NCBI GenBank assembly: GCA_035048495.1 | Contig: CM068553.1 | Coordinates: 23,499,190-23,563,189, forward strand | Direction: 5' to 3' | DNA: 64,000 nt | Origin: Euptelea pleiosperma | Taxonomy: Eukaryota > Streptophyta > Magnoliopsida > Ranunculales > Eupteleaceae | Shown here: piece after piece, positions 22,034 through 32,466 of the stretch | How the letters are laid out: the number at the start of each line of letters is the position of its first letter | Position numbering within the stretch: position 1 is the stretch's first letter | The notes under the pieces: model-generated | The model's database searches: none | What the model was told of the DNA's origin: nothing | The model's input: only the letters and a program-made list of their open reading frames with translations | Program-made: the position numbers and the translations under genes

Positions 22034-22436
22034 CTATGTTCAAAAACTCAGAACTCAGACTCGACTTGGAAGTCCATTGGGTCGAGTCACCTCGATGACT
22101 CAGGAGTTGACTCGGCGAGTCATTAAATTGATTATTATTTATTTAAATATATAAAAAATAATATTTATTAAGAAAAACTTTGAAAATAGGAAAAAATACA
22201 AGAACATTTAGAAAAGCAGAAAAAAATTGAGTTTTGACTGGACTCAGCCTTTAAACGGGTGACTCGGCTGAATTTTGAGTCAACTCGGACGAGTTTCGAG
22301 TCAACTCGGATGAGTTTTCTATTCAACTCGCCAAGCTTGGCAAATTCGAGTTTGTATGCCGAGTCAACTCGAAATACGATCGAGTCGAGTTGACTCGGTT
22401 GATTTCCGAGTCGACTCGGCGAGTTTTAAAACATAG
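22034..22436. mobile_element. hAT-like MITE built from GACTCG/CGAGTC words
   Basis: The termini CTATGTTCAAAAACTC and GAGTTTTAAAACATAG are inverted repeats, and the flanks GGTTAGGC (22026-22033) and GGTTAAGC (22437-22444) form an 8-bp duplication with one mismatch. Much of the body is a repetition of ACTCG and its complement, for example ACTCGGCGAGTC. No coding capacity. Confidence 0.7.
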
Positions 22437-22444
22437 GGTTAAGC

Positions 22445-23052
22445 ATATTCAAACAACTTATTGGCTACCCTAACTTTCAGGTGGACCCTTATGTTTGCAG
22501 ATCACATATGGCAGCCTCCAAATTTATGGTGTGCATGTAAGAGCGAAAGAGAAAAATCAACATCAGATGCAAGATCGTTTAGGAGCTTGGGTTTTCACAA
22601 AGAATAACAATTAAAGGTCTCAAACCACAATTACAATTAATGGGAGCATCACTGGCCAACATTTGTATGTAATGAAAGAACATTGTATACCAATCTGATC
22701 AATCCATTAGTCGATCAGTGCATTCGTCAATCACCCTGAAGATATTTTGTCTAGATATACTATCATCTCATCAACCACATCCCTTTAAGGTATGCATGTC
22801 ATGATCAACATCATCTACCAGTTCTAGCTCATTATGATGTTTACATGATCAACCATTCCATCCTAGCAATTACACATCCCTTATCACAACACAGTAAGCA
22901 TGTTGGCCTTTATCCAAAGATTAAAGGCTAATTATGTTTCCATGTAAAGTTCATCTAAGTATATTTCTGGATCTATGCACAAAATTAGCTTGACTTGTGA
23001 ACTCTAGTGGTTAAATTTTGCATTTTTGGGTCTAGGCATTGGATCTGAGTAC
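22445..23052. other. Unassigned intergenic sequence
   Basis: No open frame, repeat or recognisable element. It ends in GGATCTGAGTAC, whose last five bases are the target duplicated by LTR E. Confidence 0.5.
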
Positions 23053-24006
23053 TGATATTCGCTCAAAAGTGCTTATTTTAAGCAATTATCCTGTTAGCGT
23101 TATTGCATTCTCCTACGTAAAATACTCTATTTACCTACTTTTCTACGTAAGAGTCTCTTCTGTTGCGTAGAACACACTTTTCTGGACGAAATGGTATATT
23201 TGCATGCATTAAACACATTTTCGGAAGTCTAGATATTAAGCCGTTCTGATTACGCGCTTCTTCTGTCGCAGGAAACCCCGATGGGACGATTCTCGAGACT
23301 TGTGGGCCCAAATCGATCATGAGAGCCCATTATCAAAGCTTAAAGAGCCCACATGCTATGACTAGAAGATATGGGCCAAATATGGGCTGAATCAGAGGAC
23401 CAAAAAGCCGGCCCAAATAACGAAGAGAGCAGGAGAGCCAATGACCAAGAGACGGACCAAAGGGTTTAAAGCCACATGAGTCAGCAAAGAATGATAGTCG
23501 ACTCTACTGGAGAAGCGTGAGGATGGTCACAGTGAAGACCAGGGTTCCAGACCCTCCGCTAGTGCTTTTTTCCATTTTTTTTGATACTTTTTCTCTCATC
23601 TCTCCTTATTCTCTCTCTCTCTTCATCTCTCGGTCCTCGAATCTACTGACCTAACCCCAGAACTCCTGCCCATCAGCTCTATCTCATCTCCCTTAGCTTT
23701 CTGACCGTTGGATCTTCCATCGGACCGTTGGATCTTCAATCGGACCGTTGGATCTCTCTAGATCCGTCGATCCACCAATCTGAGTCCCAATCAAGTCACC
23801 ATCCATCCGATCGCCATCAGAATGTCTATCACATCATCTTGTGAGACGATGGACATCATCAGTCCATGTGGGCCAATAGCCGGGCCCATCTTCATCGACC
23901 CGCTGTCCGACCAGTTAGTGGACCCCGCGAATTTCAAAATAATTTTAATTAAATGGGGGGTCCACTAATTGGGGAGATTCCCCATAGAAAAGTAGGTTTT
24001 TACTTA

Positions 24007-24014
<8 letters not shown>

Positions 24015-24056
<42 letters not shown>
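24015..24056. repeat. (AT)n microsatellite
   Basis: A pure AT dinucleotide run following a poly-A stretch inside LTR copy E, absent at the same place in the other copies. Confidence 0.95.
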
Positions 24057-24059
<3 letters not shown>

Positions 24060-24311
24060 TTATTTTCAAAAAATACCCTATTTCCATTAATGGAAATAGG
24101 GAGCTTTATAAGAGGAGGGAGAAGGGTTCGTTCGAACCCTAATCCCCCTCCAATCTCTTCCAATCCTTCCCCTTTACTCTTCCCCACGTTTTCCCTTCTC
24201 CCTCGGCCCCATTCTCCTTCTTTTTCTTCTTTTCTTTTTTTTTCCCCTTTTCTTCATCTTCTTCACGTCTTCGCCGGAGTTGCCTGCAACTCCGGCCGTC
24301 TGGTAAGGCTT

Positions 24312-24343
<32 letters not shown>

Positions 24344-25445
24344 TTCTTCTTCTTCTTCTTCTTCTTCTTCTTCTTCTTCTTTTTTATTCTTTCTTCTTTC
24401 TCCGCTTCTCTTCGTTTGCACACCGGAGTTGCAGAACTCCGGTCATCTTCCTCCTCCCTTCTTCACGCCGGAGTTGCAAAACTGCAACTCCGGTCGCTCA
24501 CGGCCTCTCCACCGTTGCTGCCACTACACACACCACGCGCCTCCTCCTTCTGCCAGTCTTCTTCGGCCTCTCCTTCTTGTTCTGCAAGGAGTCTACCTCC
24601 TTCCTCCGGCGGACTGGTTCAATTCCACCAGTCCGTCTATTCCGGCGAAACCAGCACCCTTGCCACCTCCTCTCTAAACCCACCACGTGCTCCCTTCACG
24701 ATCTGGTTGGGGGTGCGTCCCTCCTCCATTGCTGGTCCAAACGGACTGGTTGTGCAGCACATCACGACCACCTGCACATCCTTCTTCCACCGCCTGCCAC
24801 AACGCCAACACCCTCACACGAACCAGCAGACCACCACCGTCTGTGTGCACCGCTTTCCTCCACCTACTGCAGCTGAGCACGCACCACCGCGTGCTTCTAC
24901 TACTCCTGTCCGCCCATGAGTGCTCCCCACCACAGTCTCTCCATCTTCTCTTTGGAAATAAACGAAAAAAAAAGGAGGTAAGAAGAAGAAAAGAGAACGA
25001 GGGAGAGGCAGATCTCTCACTTGATGGGACCGCCTACCACAGCCACCGTCCATCTCTCACGCCCCCATCTCCACACCGTCCAGCCGCCTTCTTGCTGCGC
25101 TTCGCGCTAGTTTACCCATCTGCATTGTCGCCCTCCATCATCGCTTGTTGCACTGTAGCATCGCTCCAACCACCGTCCACTTCGGTCAACGCTGCTACAG
25201 CATCCAAAAGGGCAGCAACCAACGCCAACCCCACCTCTCCTCTACGTGCTGCACATCACTGCCAACCACCATGCTTTCCTTCACGCCATACACACCACCA
25301 TCTTCATCAATCTCCTTTCACTGTTTGACACTTTGACCGAATCATCAATGATTGGCAGGACCATTCCTCTGATTTGTCATCTCGAAGCCAAACCACTCCT
25401 TGCTACCATGTTGCTAGCAACCCTTCCATTGCTTTCCATCTGAAG

Positions 25446-25764
25446 GTGAGATCAAACGGTGAATTTTCCTTCTAGGATATTTTCTTTCTCTCTTTAGTTT
25501 TCTCTCTCTATCCACTTCTCTCTCATTTACAATTTTCTCTCTCTAGTTTCTATAATTCTCTCTCTAGTTTATAATTTAGTTATTTTGGTTTGCTTTTCAT
25601 TGTAAGAGACATGCTTGATTGAATGAAGTTGATTTGAATAATATTATGTTCCATTTTCTGCAAATTTCCAGTCATTTTATGTTCTTATTTGCGCTAATCC
25701 GACTAATCCCGAGTGCGGATCGACATCCGACACGAGCCACTATGCAAAAGTTCATATTTTACAG
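25446..25764 (+). other. Intron-like segment in LTR copy E
   Basis: Donor AAG/GTGAGATC, CTCT-rich body, acceptor ATATTTTACAG/GTTAAAAG. It is the shortest version at 319 bp. Confidence 0.4.
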
Positions 25765-25845
25765 GTTAAAAGTCTCGGATAATTATAAATATTGTTGAAG
25801 TTAGGGTCGTTCTCTCAATGACGGAAAAACCCTACTTTCAAGTAC

Positions 25846-26568
25846 CCCAATCAGAAAAGCAAAATATTGAACTCCATTTGTTTGGACAAAGAGATACTCT
25901 CTCTCTAAAATTTGCAACCCATATGATTCAAATCCCCAAATAAAAAATTCTTAAATCCCCCTTAAACACATTATCCCTTTTAAACAAAAAATAATAATTA
26001 GGAAATCCCATCCCAAAGATTCATTTTGTTTTTTTTTTATCTCATTACAGCAACAATTCATAATCACAAAAAGAATAAGTCGAGATCTCAAACCTTTCCT
26101 ATTATAATGTCCAGTATTCGATATTTTTTATCATTATCGATGTTAATTTGAAAAAAAAATCGATGAATAATGAACCAACTTAATAGTAGTGTGCAAATAT
26201 AACCTCTTGTAATCAACAAAGAATAGTCATACATCAACGTTTCATCAATAAGGAAAGTGGTAGTATTGCAGATATCAATTATCACCAATTAGTTTATGAG
26301 GAAAATTCATCAAACAATGCTAACAACAAAATCAAAACCTCCTAACCCCTTGCAAGCACCAAAAGTTTTCAAGAGAGGAAAATACCGTGGCCCCAGGCCT
26401 CACGGTGAACTCGAGGAAGCTGCTTAATAAGAAGGCTCATGCGGCTACGAATCATGACAGATCAGATTCCTTTCATGGATCAGATCTAGCTCCTACAACA
26501 TCTCAAGATATACTTTGAACTGATCATGCGGCTACGGATCATAACAGATTCTATTCTCCAATCAACGC
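25846..26568. other. Unassigned sequence leading into a copia LTR
   Basis: A/T-rich with no supported gene. The last part (from about 26400, with two CTCATGCGGCTACG-like repeats) is probably the 5' part of the copia LTR that resumes at 29222, since LTR F sits between them with a perfect target duplication. Confidence 0.4.
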
Positions 26569-29221
26569 TGAAAGTATGGTTTTTCCGCGTCGTTGGTTAC
26601 GAAAACCCTAATCTCAACACATTTGTAATTTTTCCGATTATCCTGCAAGATTTAAACAATTCTTTATACAGTGGGAAGTGTCGGATGTCGTCCGCACTCG
26701 GGGTTAGGGCAAATACATAACAAATTAATGAAAATCTGCTAAAAATGATGGAAGGGTGAGAATGGTGAAAATCGAGATTAAAACAAGCTTTTGTGATTTT
26801 TAGAGAGAGAATCTTCATAATTTAACTAAAACAAGAATGAAAGCATAACAATAGAAATCAACTCATTTGAAAGACTATGAAAATAGGAATAATTGCATTG
26901 ATTGAATTGTCATTACATTGAAATAAAACATGCATACTTCAAATTAATCTAGAAATTAGGAAAATACAGAGAGAGAGAGAGAGATAAAAGTAGAGAGAGA
27001 AAGTGGAAGAAGAATAAATTTAGATAGAGAAAATGAAATAGAAGATAAGTAGAGAGAGAAGAAAAGAGAGTTAGAGAGAGAAAATATGAATGGATAGTGA
27101 AAACTTGGAGATTCTAGAGAGAGAAATAAGAGAATGAGAGAGAGAGATAGAGAGAGAAAGTAACCTTAGGACTTACCGGGGGTGGTCGGAATGTAATCGG
27201 CCAATTTGATCGGCCAATGATGCATGAGGTTTGGCTCGGATGATCAGCTGTTGAAGAGATTGGCAATGAGAAAGTTGATAGGAGAAATGTTGCATTCAAG
27301 CTACACGGCTTGATCGTGGGTTGCATGCGATCACGAAACAGTGGCTGTCCAAGGAAGGTTGGAGAAGTCCATGGATCCTGGAGTAAATCAAGGTGTTCCA
27401 CATGGAGGTTGATGGCATGCATGGACTGGGGGGCGTAGGTGAAGCACGTGGCTGCAAGGAGGGTTGAGGCGGTGTAGCAGTCCACTGTGTGGACTGTTGT
27501 AGGTGGTGACGTGGAAGGATGGAAGACCACACGATGGTTGTGGTTCAAGGGGATGGAATCGCCATGGTTTTTGTGGTAGCGGTACAGCAGGTGGTGCTTG
27601 CAGGTTTGCAAGTTGTGGAGGTAGCAAGAGGTCCTAAGGGAAAAGATCAACGTGAGAGATCACCGGTGGTTGAACCAGCAAGATTCAGTCCGATGGGCTG
27701 CAACTTGGGGGTGTGGAAGTAAGGAAGATGGCTGCTCCAGTTTTGCAAGTGGTCGGCGATAATGGTGAACGCAGCACCGCTTGCCCAGTGCAAAGGAAAA
27801 AAAGGAGACCCCGATCCGTGAGGGAGGGTGATGTAAGATGCACCAGTCAAAGGAGATCACCTATAAGAGGACCACCAGCCGGTGTTGTGAAGCTGCAACG
27901 AATGGAGGCACGTTTGGTTGCTGATTGCTGCAACGTAGAAGCGCTGTGGAGATAACTGGAGGAAGAATAAAAGAAGAGAAGCACGAGAGAAGGAGAACTA
28001 GATGGCCGGAGTTGCTGCCTGCAACTCCGGCGAAGATGGAAGAAGAAGAAGAAGAAGAAGAAGAAGAAGAGGAGGAGGAAAGAAGGAGATGAGGAAGAGG
28101 GGGAGAAGAGAAAGAGATAGGAGAGGGATTAGGGTTCCAAAGAACCCTCTCTTCTCCCCTTTTAAAGCTCTCTAGTTTCCATTAATGGAAATTAGGGATT
28201 TTTTGAAATAAAATTTTTTTTTTTTTTAACTAAAACCTTACTTTTCTTTGGGGAATTTCCCCATTTAGTAGACCCCCCTTTTTATTTAAAAATAATTAAT
28301 TTAAAGCATTTGAAAATCGCGAGGTCCACTAAATGGTCGAGCCACGGGTCGATGATGATGGGCCCGGCTACTGGTCCATAAGGATTGATGATGTCCATCG
28401 TCTCACAAGATGATGTGACAGACAATTTGATGACGATCGGATGAATGGTGACTTGATTGGGACCCAGATTAGTAGATCGACGGATCTAGAGAGATCTAAC
28501 GGTCCGATGGAAGATCCAACGGTCCGATTGAAGATCCAACGGTCAGAAAGCTAAGGGAGATGAGACAGAGCCAACGGTAGGAGTTCTGGGGTTAGGTCAG
28601 TAGATCCGAGGACTGAGAGATGAAGAGAGAGAGAATAAAGAGAGATGAGATAGAAAATTAGGGGGAACAGAGAGAAAATATCAGAAAATGGAGATAAAAG
28701 TATTGGCAGAGGGTCTGGAACCCTGGTCTTCACTGTGACTATCCTCACACTTCTCCAGTAGAGTAGACCATCATTCCTTTCTGACTCATGTGGGTTTAAA
28801 CGCTTTGGTCCGTCTCTTGGTCAATAACTCTCATGCTCTCTTCGTTCTTTGGGCTGGCTTTTTGGTCCTCTTATTCAGCCCATATTTGGCCCATATCTTC
28901 TAGTCATAGCCTATGGCTCTTCAAGCTTTGATATTAGGCTTCTGTGATTGATCGTAGGCCCTCAAATCTCAAGAATAGCCCAATCGAGTTTTCTGCAAGA
29001 GAAAAGTACGTAATGAGACTTGATCATAACGTCTTTATATCTAGACTACCAGAAATGCGTTTAATTCATGCAAATATATCATTTCGTCCAGAAAAGTGTG
29101 TTCTACGCAATGAAATAGACTCTTACGTAGAAAAGTAGATAATTAGAGCAGTTTTATGTAGGAGAGTGTGATAACGCTTAGAAGATAACAGTGGAAAATA
29201 TGCACTTTTAAGCGAATATCA
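26569..29221 (-). mobile_element. LTR copy F: solo LTR inside a copia LTR, TSD AACGC
   Basis: Family termini TGAAAGTATGG (26569) and GCGAATATCA (29221), with perfect duplications AACGC at 26564-26568 and 29222-29226; 2653 bp. On the minus strand it has three 20-bp repeats (about 28493-28546), a degenerate promoter palindrome near 28175, a hairpin near 28003 (GCCGGAGTTGCTGCCTGCAACTCCGG less one end base), an (AGA)n run near 28040, a variable leader and an intron-like segment at 26643-27176 (CCG/GTAAGTCC to TCTTGCAG). No genes. Confidence 0.93.
26643..27176 (-). other. Intron-like segment in LTR copy F
   Basis: On the minus strand CCG/GTAAGTCC opens it and ATCTTGCAG/GATAATCGG closes it, with a CTCT-rich interior; 534 bp. 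Confidence 0.45.
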
Positions 29222-29523
29222 AACGCCTATAATCTCTCCTCTAGATCTGCCTAGAGTTTTATCTGTGGATCCTACTAACAGTATAAAAAGCTTTTCTTAT
29301 ACTATTATGGAAACCTGCAAACCGTATAAGAAGCCTTCCTTGTGTAGTATGGAAACTACTAATTTTGTAACAAGGTTTCCTTGTATAAAGGTTTCCTTGT
29401 ATACTTTGATTTGTTATTTTTAGTAACTCCTTGTAACCCAATTGTTTATTATATATATGAGATCTTGGTCTCACTCTCACCTCATGTTTTGAGGAAGAAG
29501 AGATTACCGTAAGAGAGTTTTCA
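29222..29523 (+). mobile_element. Ty1/copia 5' LTR, 3' part
   Basis: The sequence upstream of the copia PBS contains AGTATAAAAAGC near 29280 (TATA-like) and ends near TTTTCA at 29517-29522. LTR F separates it from its 5' part (before 26568). The exact LTR start is not determined. Confidence 0.55.
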
Positions 29524-29532
29524 AATTCTTTA

Positions 29533-29544
29533 TGGTATCAGAGC
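29533..29544 (+). promoter_or_regulatory. Copia primer binding site, initiator Met tRNA type
   Basis: TGGTATCAGAGC is the standard plant copia primer site. It lies about 10 bases after the likely LTR end and 93 bases before the gag ATG. Confidence 0.85.
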
Positions 29545-29637
29545 ATCCACGCCCTAGTGGAAGTAGTTACTCTCTTGTCATCTGCCCATATTGATCATCA
29601 AGCTCGATTTGAAAAAAACAAAATACATATCATCCTC

Positions 29638-30145
29638 ATGGCATCGTCTTCAACCCCGTCCCTTACTGTCACTGTTATGGCACAAATAATGTCCATGGTG
29701 ACATCCAAACTGACATCCAAGAACTATCTCTTGTGGAAAGATCAGTTGTGTCCACTTATCGAAAGTGTAAACCTTCTTGATCATATTGATGCTTGTGGAG
29801 AAAACCTAAGCAATTGATTGTCAATCAAGGAGACAAAGAACAGCCGAATCCTACTTTCTCTACTTGGAAGTATGAAGATCATCTATTAAAGAACCTCATA
29901 GTAGGTACATTGACTGCTGAAGTTCATAGCCTTGTTGTAGGCTTGGACACTGCCAAAGACGTTTGGCAATACCTAGAGGAATCTTTTGCCGAAACCTCCA
30001 AGGAGAGAGAGGTCGATCTTATCTGACAACTTCATTCCATCGAAAAAGGTAATATGAATCTCCTTGATTATCTGCAAAAATTCAAGATGTTATGTGATGA
30101 ACTTGAAGCGATCCAAAAACCTGTATCGGATAGCAAGCTAAGGTA
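29638..30145 (+). pseudogene. Ty1/copia gag fragment (UBN2-like), frameshifted
   Basis: ATG at 29638 opens a copia-type gag N-terminus (LTSKNYLLWKDQLCPLIES), broken near 29810 where a TGA interrupts one frame and the next frame continues with WKYEDHLLKNLIVGTL and DVWQYLEESFA. A TGA follows EVDLI at about 30024, then the same frame continues with NLLDYLQKFKMLCDEL to about 30145. Everything downstream (zinc knuckle, protease, integrase, RT) is missing. This gag would bind element RNA in a functional copy. Confidence 0.85.
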
Positions 30146-32466
30146 GGATTATGCTCCCAATCTCTTACTTTTATGGATGCATTTTTATTAAAATATTATT
30201 AAATACATGTGTTTAAAATAGAAAATCTATTTCAATCTATGTTGAAAAACATGTATATCGATTCTCATGCATCTCTGTTGATTTATCTGAATGTATTGAA
30301 ACATGGTCATTCATTGGATATTATCTTAGATTGTTAATTATTGATGTAGATGCATTGGTTGTTATTATTTTATTCTTATCAGTTTAAGAGTTCGGATTTA
30401 TCGTAGGACTACGACCCTTTGGATGCTCTCTCGAATTCTGAGAGTATGCCTAAAAAGCAACGGGGACATTCTGCTCCTAATGGTGAAAGACCTGAAACGT
30501 CCTTGGATTGTTGTGGTGGAATTAACGGCATGGCCCACCCATAAGAAAGCTGCTTGTTTAGCCCAACCATGCACTCTCATTATTATGTTGACTCATTGAG
30601 GTTTTGGGATTTACCCGATGAGTCCAGTATTTGATTATCGATAACATTGATGCATATTTTGATCATTGTATAGTTTTTATCATGTTTTAACCGCTCATCC
30701 CTATAGAAGTATGCGTGGTGGAGCGAACCGACTGAGTTGTTGATAACTCATGCCTATTTTCTAACATTTTTATAGAGATATCGGATAGATCAGCGATTCA
30801 GTGATAGGAGCTAGAGGATTCTAGGACTTTTATTGCTCTCCTAGAAACTATGTTTAGGTTTTGCTTCTAGTCATTTGAATTCCTAATTATCTCAGTAGGT
30901 TGTTATTTGACATTTGAAATGTAATCGAAAACAAGTTTCAGATTTACGTTGATAAAATTATTATTATGAGATTGAATCATTTTGATTAGTGTATTGACTT
31001 AGATACATGCTCGTTATTTCATTAATATTATTTAATTTAATTTGCACCTCATGCCTTAACCTAGGATACCAAGTTCGATCCATACTCTTCTGGGTCAGGT
31101 CATGGGTCCCAGGTTCGAGTCACGACACATAGTGGTAAGGCTAACATGATCGAGTACAGAAGAATTATTAGATAAAGCCTTATAGTGTGAAAGGACCCAA
31201 TGGGCATTACCTATCCCTCCATATTCCCTTCTTCTTATAACCCTTGTTTGCATAAAGCCTTGCAGTATGAAAGGACAAATGGCCATTACCTAGCCCTCCT
31301 CCTTCCCTATCCTTCCCTTCCCTTTTTTCTGCTAACAGCATGAACATCGCACCATGGTAATAACAATTATGTGTTATAGATCTCTTAGGCCAGATTCTCT
31401 GTATCTGCATATGGTGGCCATGGACGGAGATCCAATGGACTTAATCCTATTGAAATTGATAAGCAATCAAGGGTATAAGTTACTGCGGACCCATAGTTGT
31501 GAACTATCAAAAGAGAATCGAGATCGACCTACAACAGACACATGCAAAAAAAAACCAAGCCACCAAGTGAATTGTTATTCACCAATCAGACTGATTTTCT
31601 CAAAAAAAAAAAGAAAACCCAGATCAAGACCTAGCCTGCACCAAAAAACCTATTAGAATCAAAATTGAAAAATCAATTTCTTCTACATGACTAAAACAAA
31701 AAAAGGAAAAAAATAATATCCCACATCAAATTAGAAAGATTTTAAAGAGAATAATAACTTTCGAATGCACTGCCTTTAATAGGTGTGTGGTGGATAATTG
31801 CAGAGGTTAAGAGAATATTGTGGTGATTTCAAATGGCCCCCAAAAGCCCCTTTCTAAAGCGAAGGTCCAGAAACCAAAACAAATCAAGAAACCCCATATC
31901 TCTCACACCTTGAAAATAACCAAACTCCACATCTCTCACACTCGGATTCTCAAAACCCCATACAAAAAGGGAAAGAAATGTGAGAGATAGAGGAGATCAA
32001 AAAAATATAACCGAAGAAACCCCAAATCTCTTCCACCATCGGATTCTCAAAATCCACACAGAAAAGGGTAAGAAATGAGAGCACAACTAGCATGGCAGCG
32101 GCACAAGCACGGGAGTGAGGTGTGTGAGATGCAAGGAGAGAGGGAGAGAGAAGGGAGTGAGAGCAATGCAAAATTGCCTCGATGCAGGAAAATTTCATAC
32201 GGGAGATGGCGTTGCGGCGGTTGATGGTGGTCATAGCGCATTGGAGAAGCAAGTAGAGGTCGACTGTGTTATGGTCGAGCTCGAAAGGGAGAGGTGGGTG
32301 ATTGCAAGTATGGACTATGGAGAGCCCATTCTTCTTAGGGAAAGAGAGGGCGTGGGTGGTTTCTAAGAGAGGTGGGTGGTTGCGAGAGTGTGGCTGTGCG
32401 TGCCAACCGAGAGAGAGAGAGTAGGGTTAGTGGGGTTGAGAAAGAGAGAGAGAGAGAGAGAGGGAG
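30146..32466. other. Unassigned sequence, no supported gene
   Basis: Short frames only. A TTCGAGTC-like motif near 31110 resembles a tRNA B box but lacks an A box. The stretch at 32090-32460 is GA-rich and ends in a (GA)n run at about 32444-32462 next to the CACTA terminus. Confidence 0.5.

Larger units (their letters stand above)
23053..25840 (+). mobile_element. LTR copy E: solo LTR, TSD AGTAC
   Basis: Starts TGATATTCGC and ends CCCTACTTTCA with perfect duplications AGTAC at 23048-23052 and 25841-25845; 2788 bp. It contains 20-bp repeats (23702-23760), an (AT)n run (24015-24056), a perfect 26-bp palindrome (24076-24101), TATA (24105-24112), hairpins near 24271, 24423 and 24469, a (TTC)n run, a long variable leader and an intron-like segment at 25446-25764 (AAG/GTGAG to TTTTACAG). 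The many overlapping Pro/Ser/His-rich frames at 24090-25443 are shadows of low-complexity sequence. Confidence 0.93.

Noticed and set aside
21692..22126. 144-codon frame on plus and 94-codon frame on minus
   Set aside because: They overlap on opposite strands, resemble nothing I know, and the plus frame runs into a MITE.
24090..25443. Pro/Ser-rich frames up to 213 codons in LTR copy E
   Set aside because: Same low-complexity leader as copy C. No domain, no conservation with sister LTRs.
30360..30600. Possible gene remnant with SNSESMPKKQRGH-like text
   Set aside because: Very short, no continuation on either side and no family recognised.
31095..31130. tRNA-like or SINE B box (GGTTCGAGTCA)
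   Set aside because: No A box at the right distance, no cloverleaf and no poly-A or poly-T tail.
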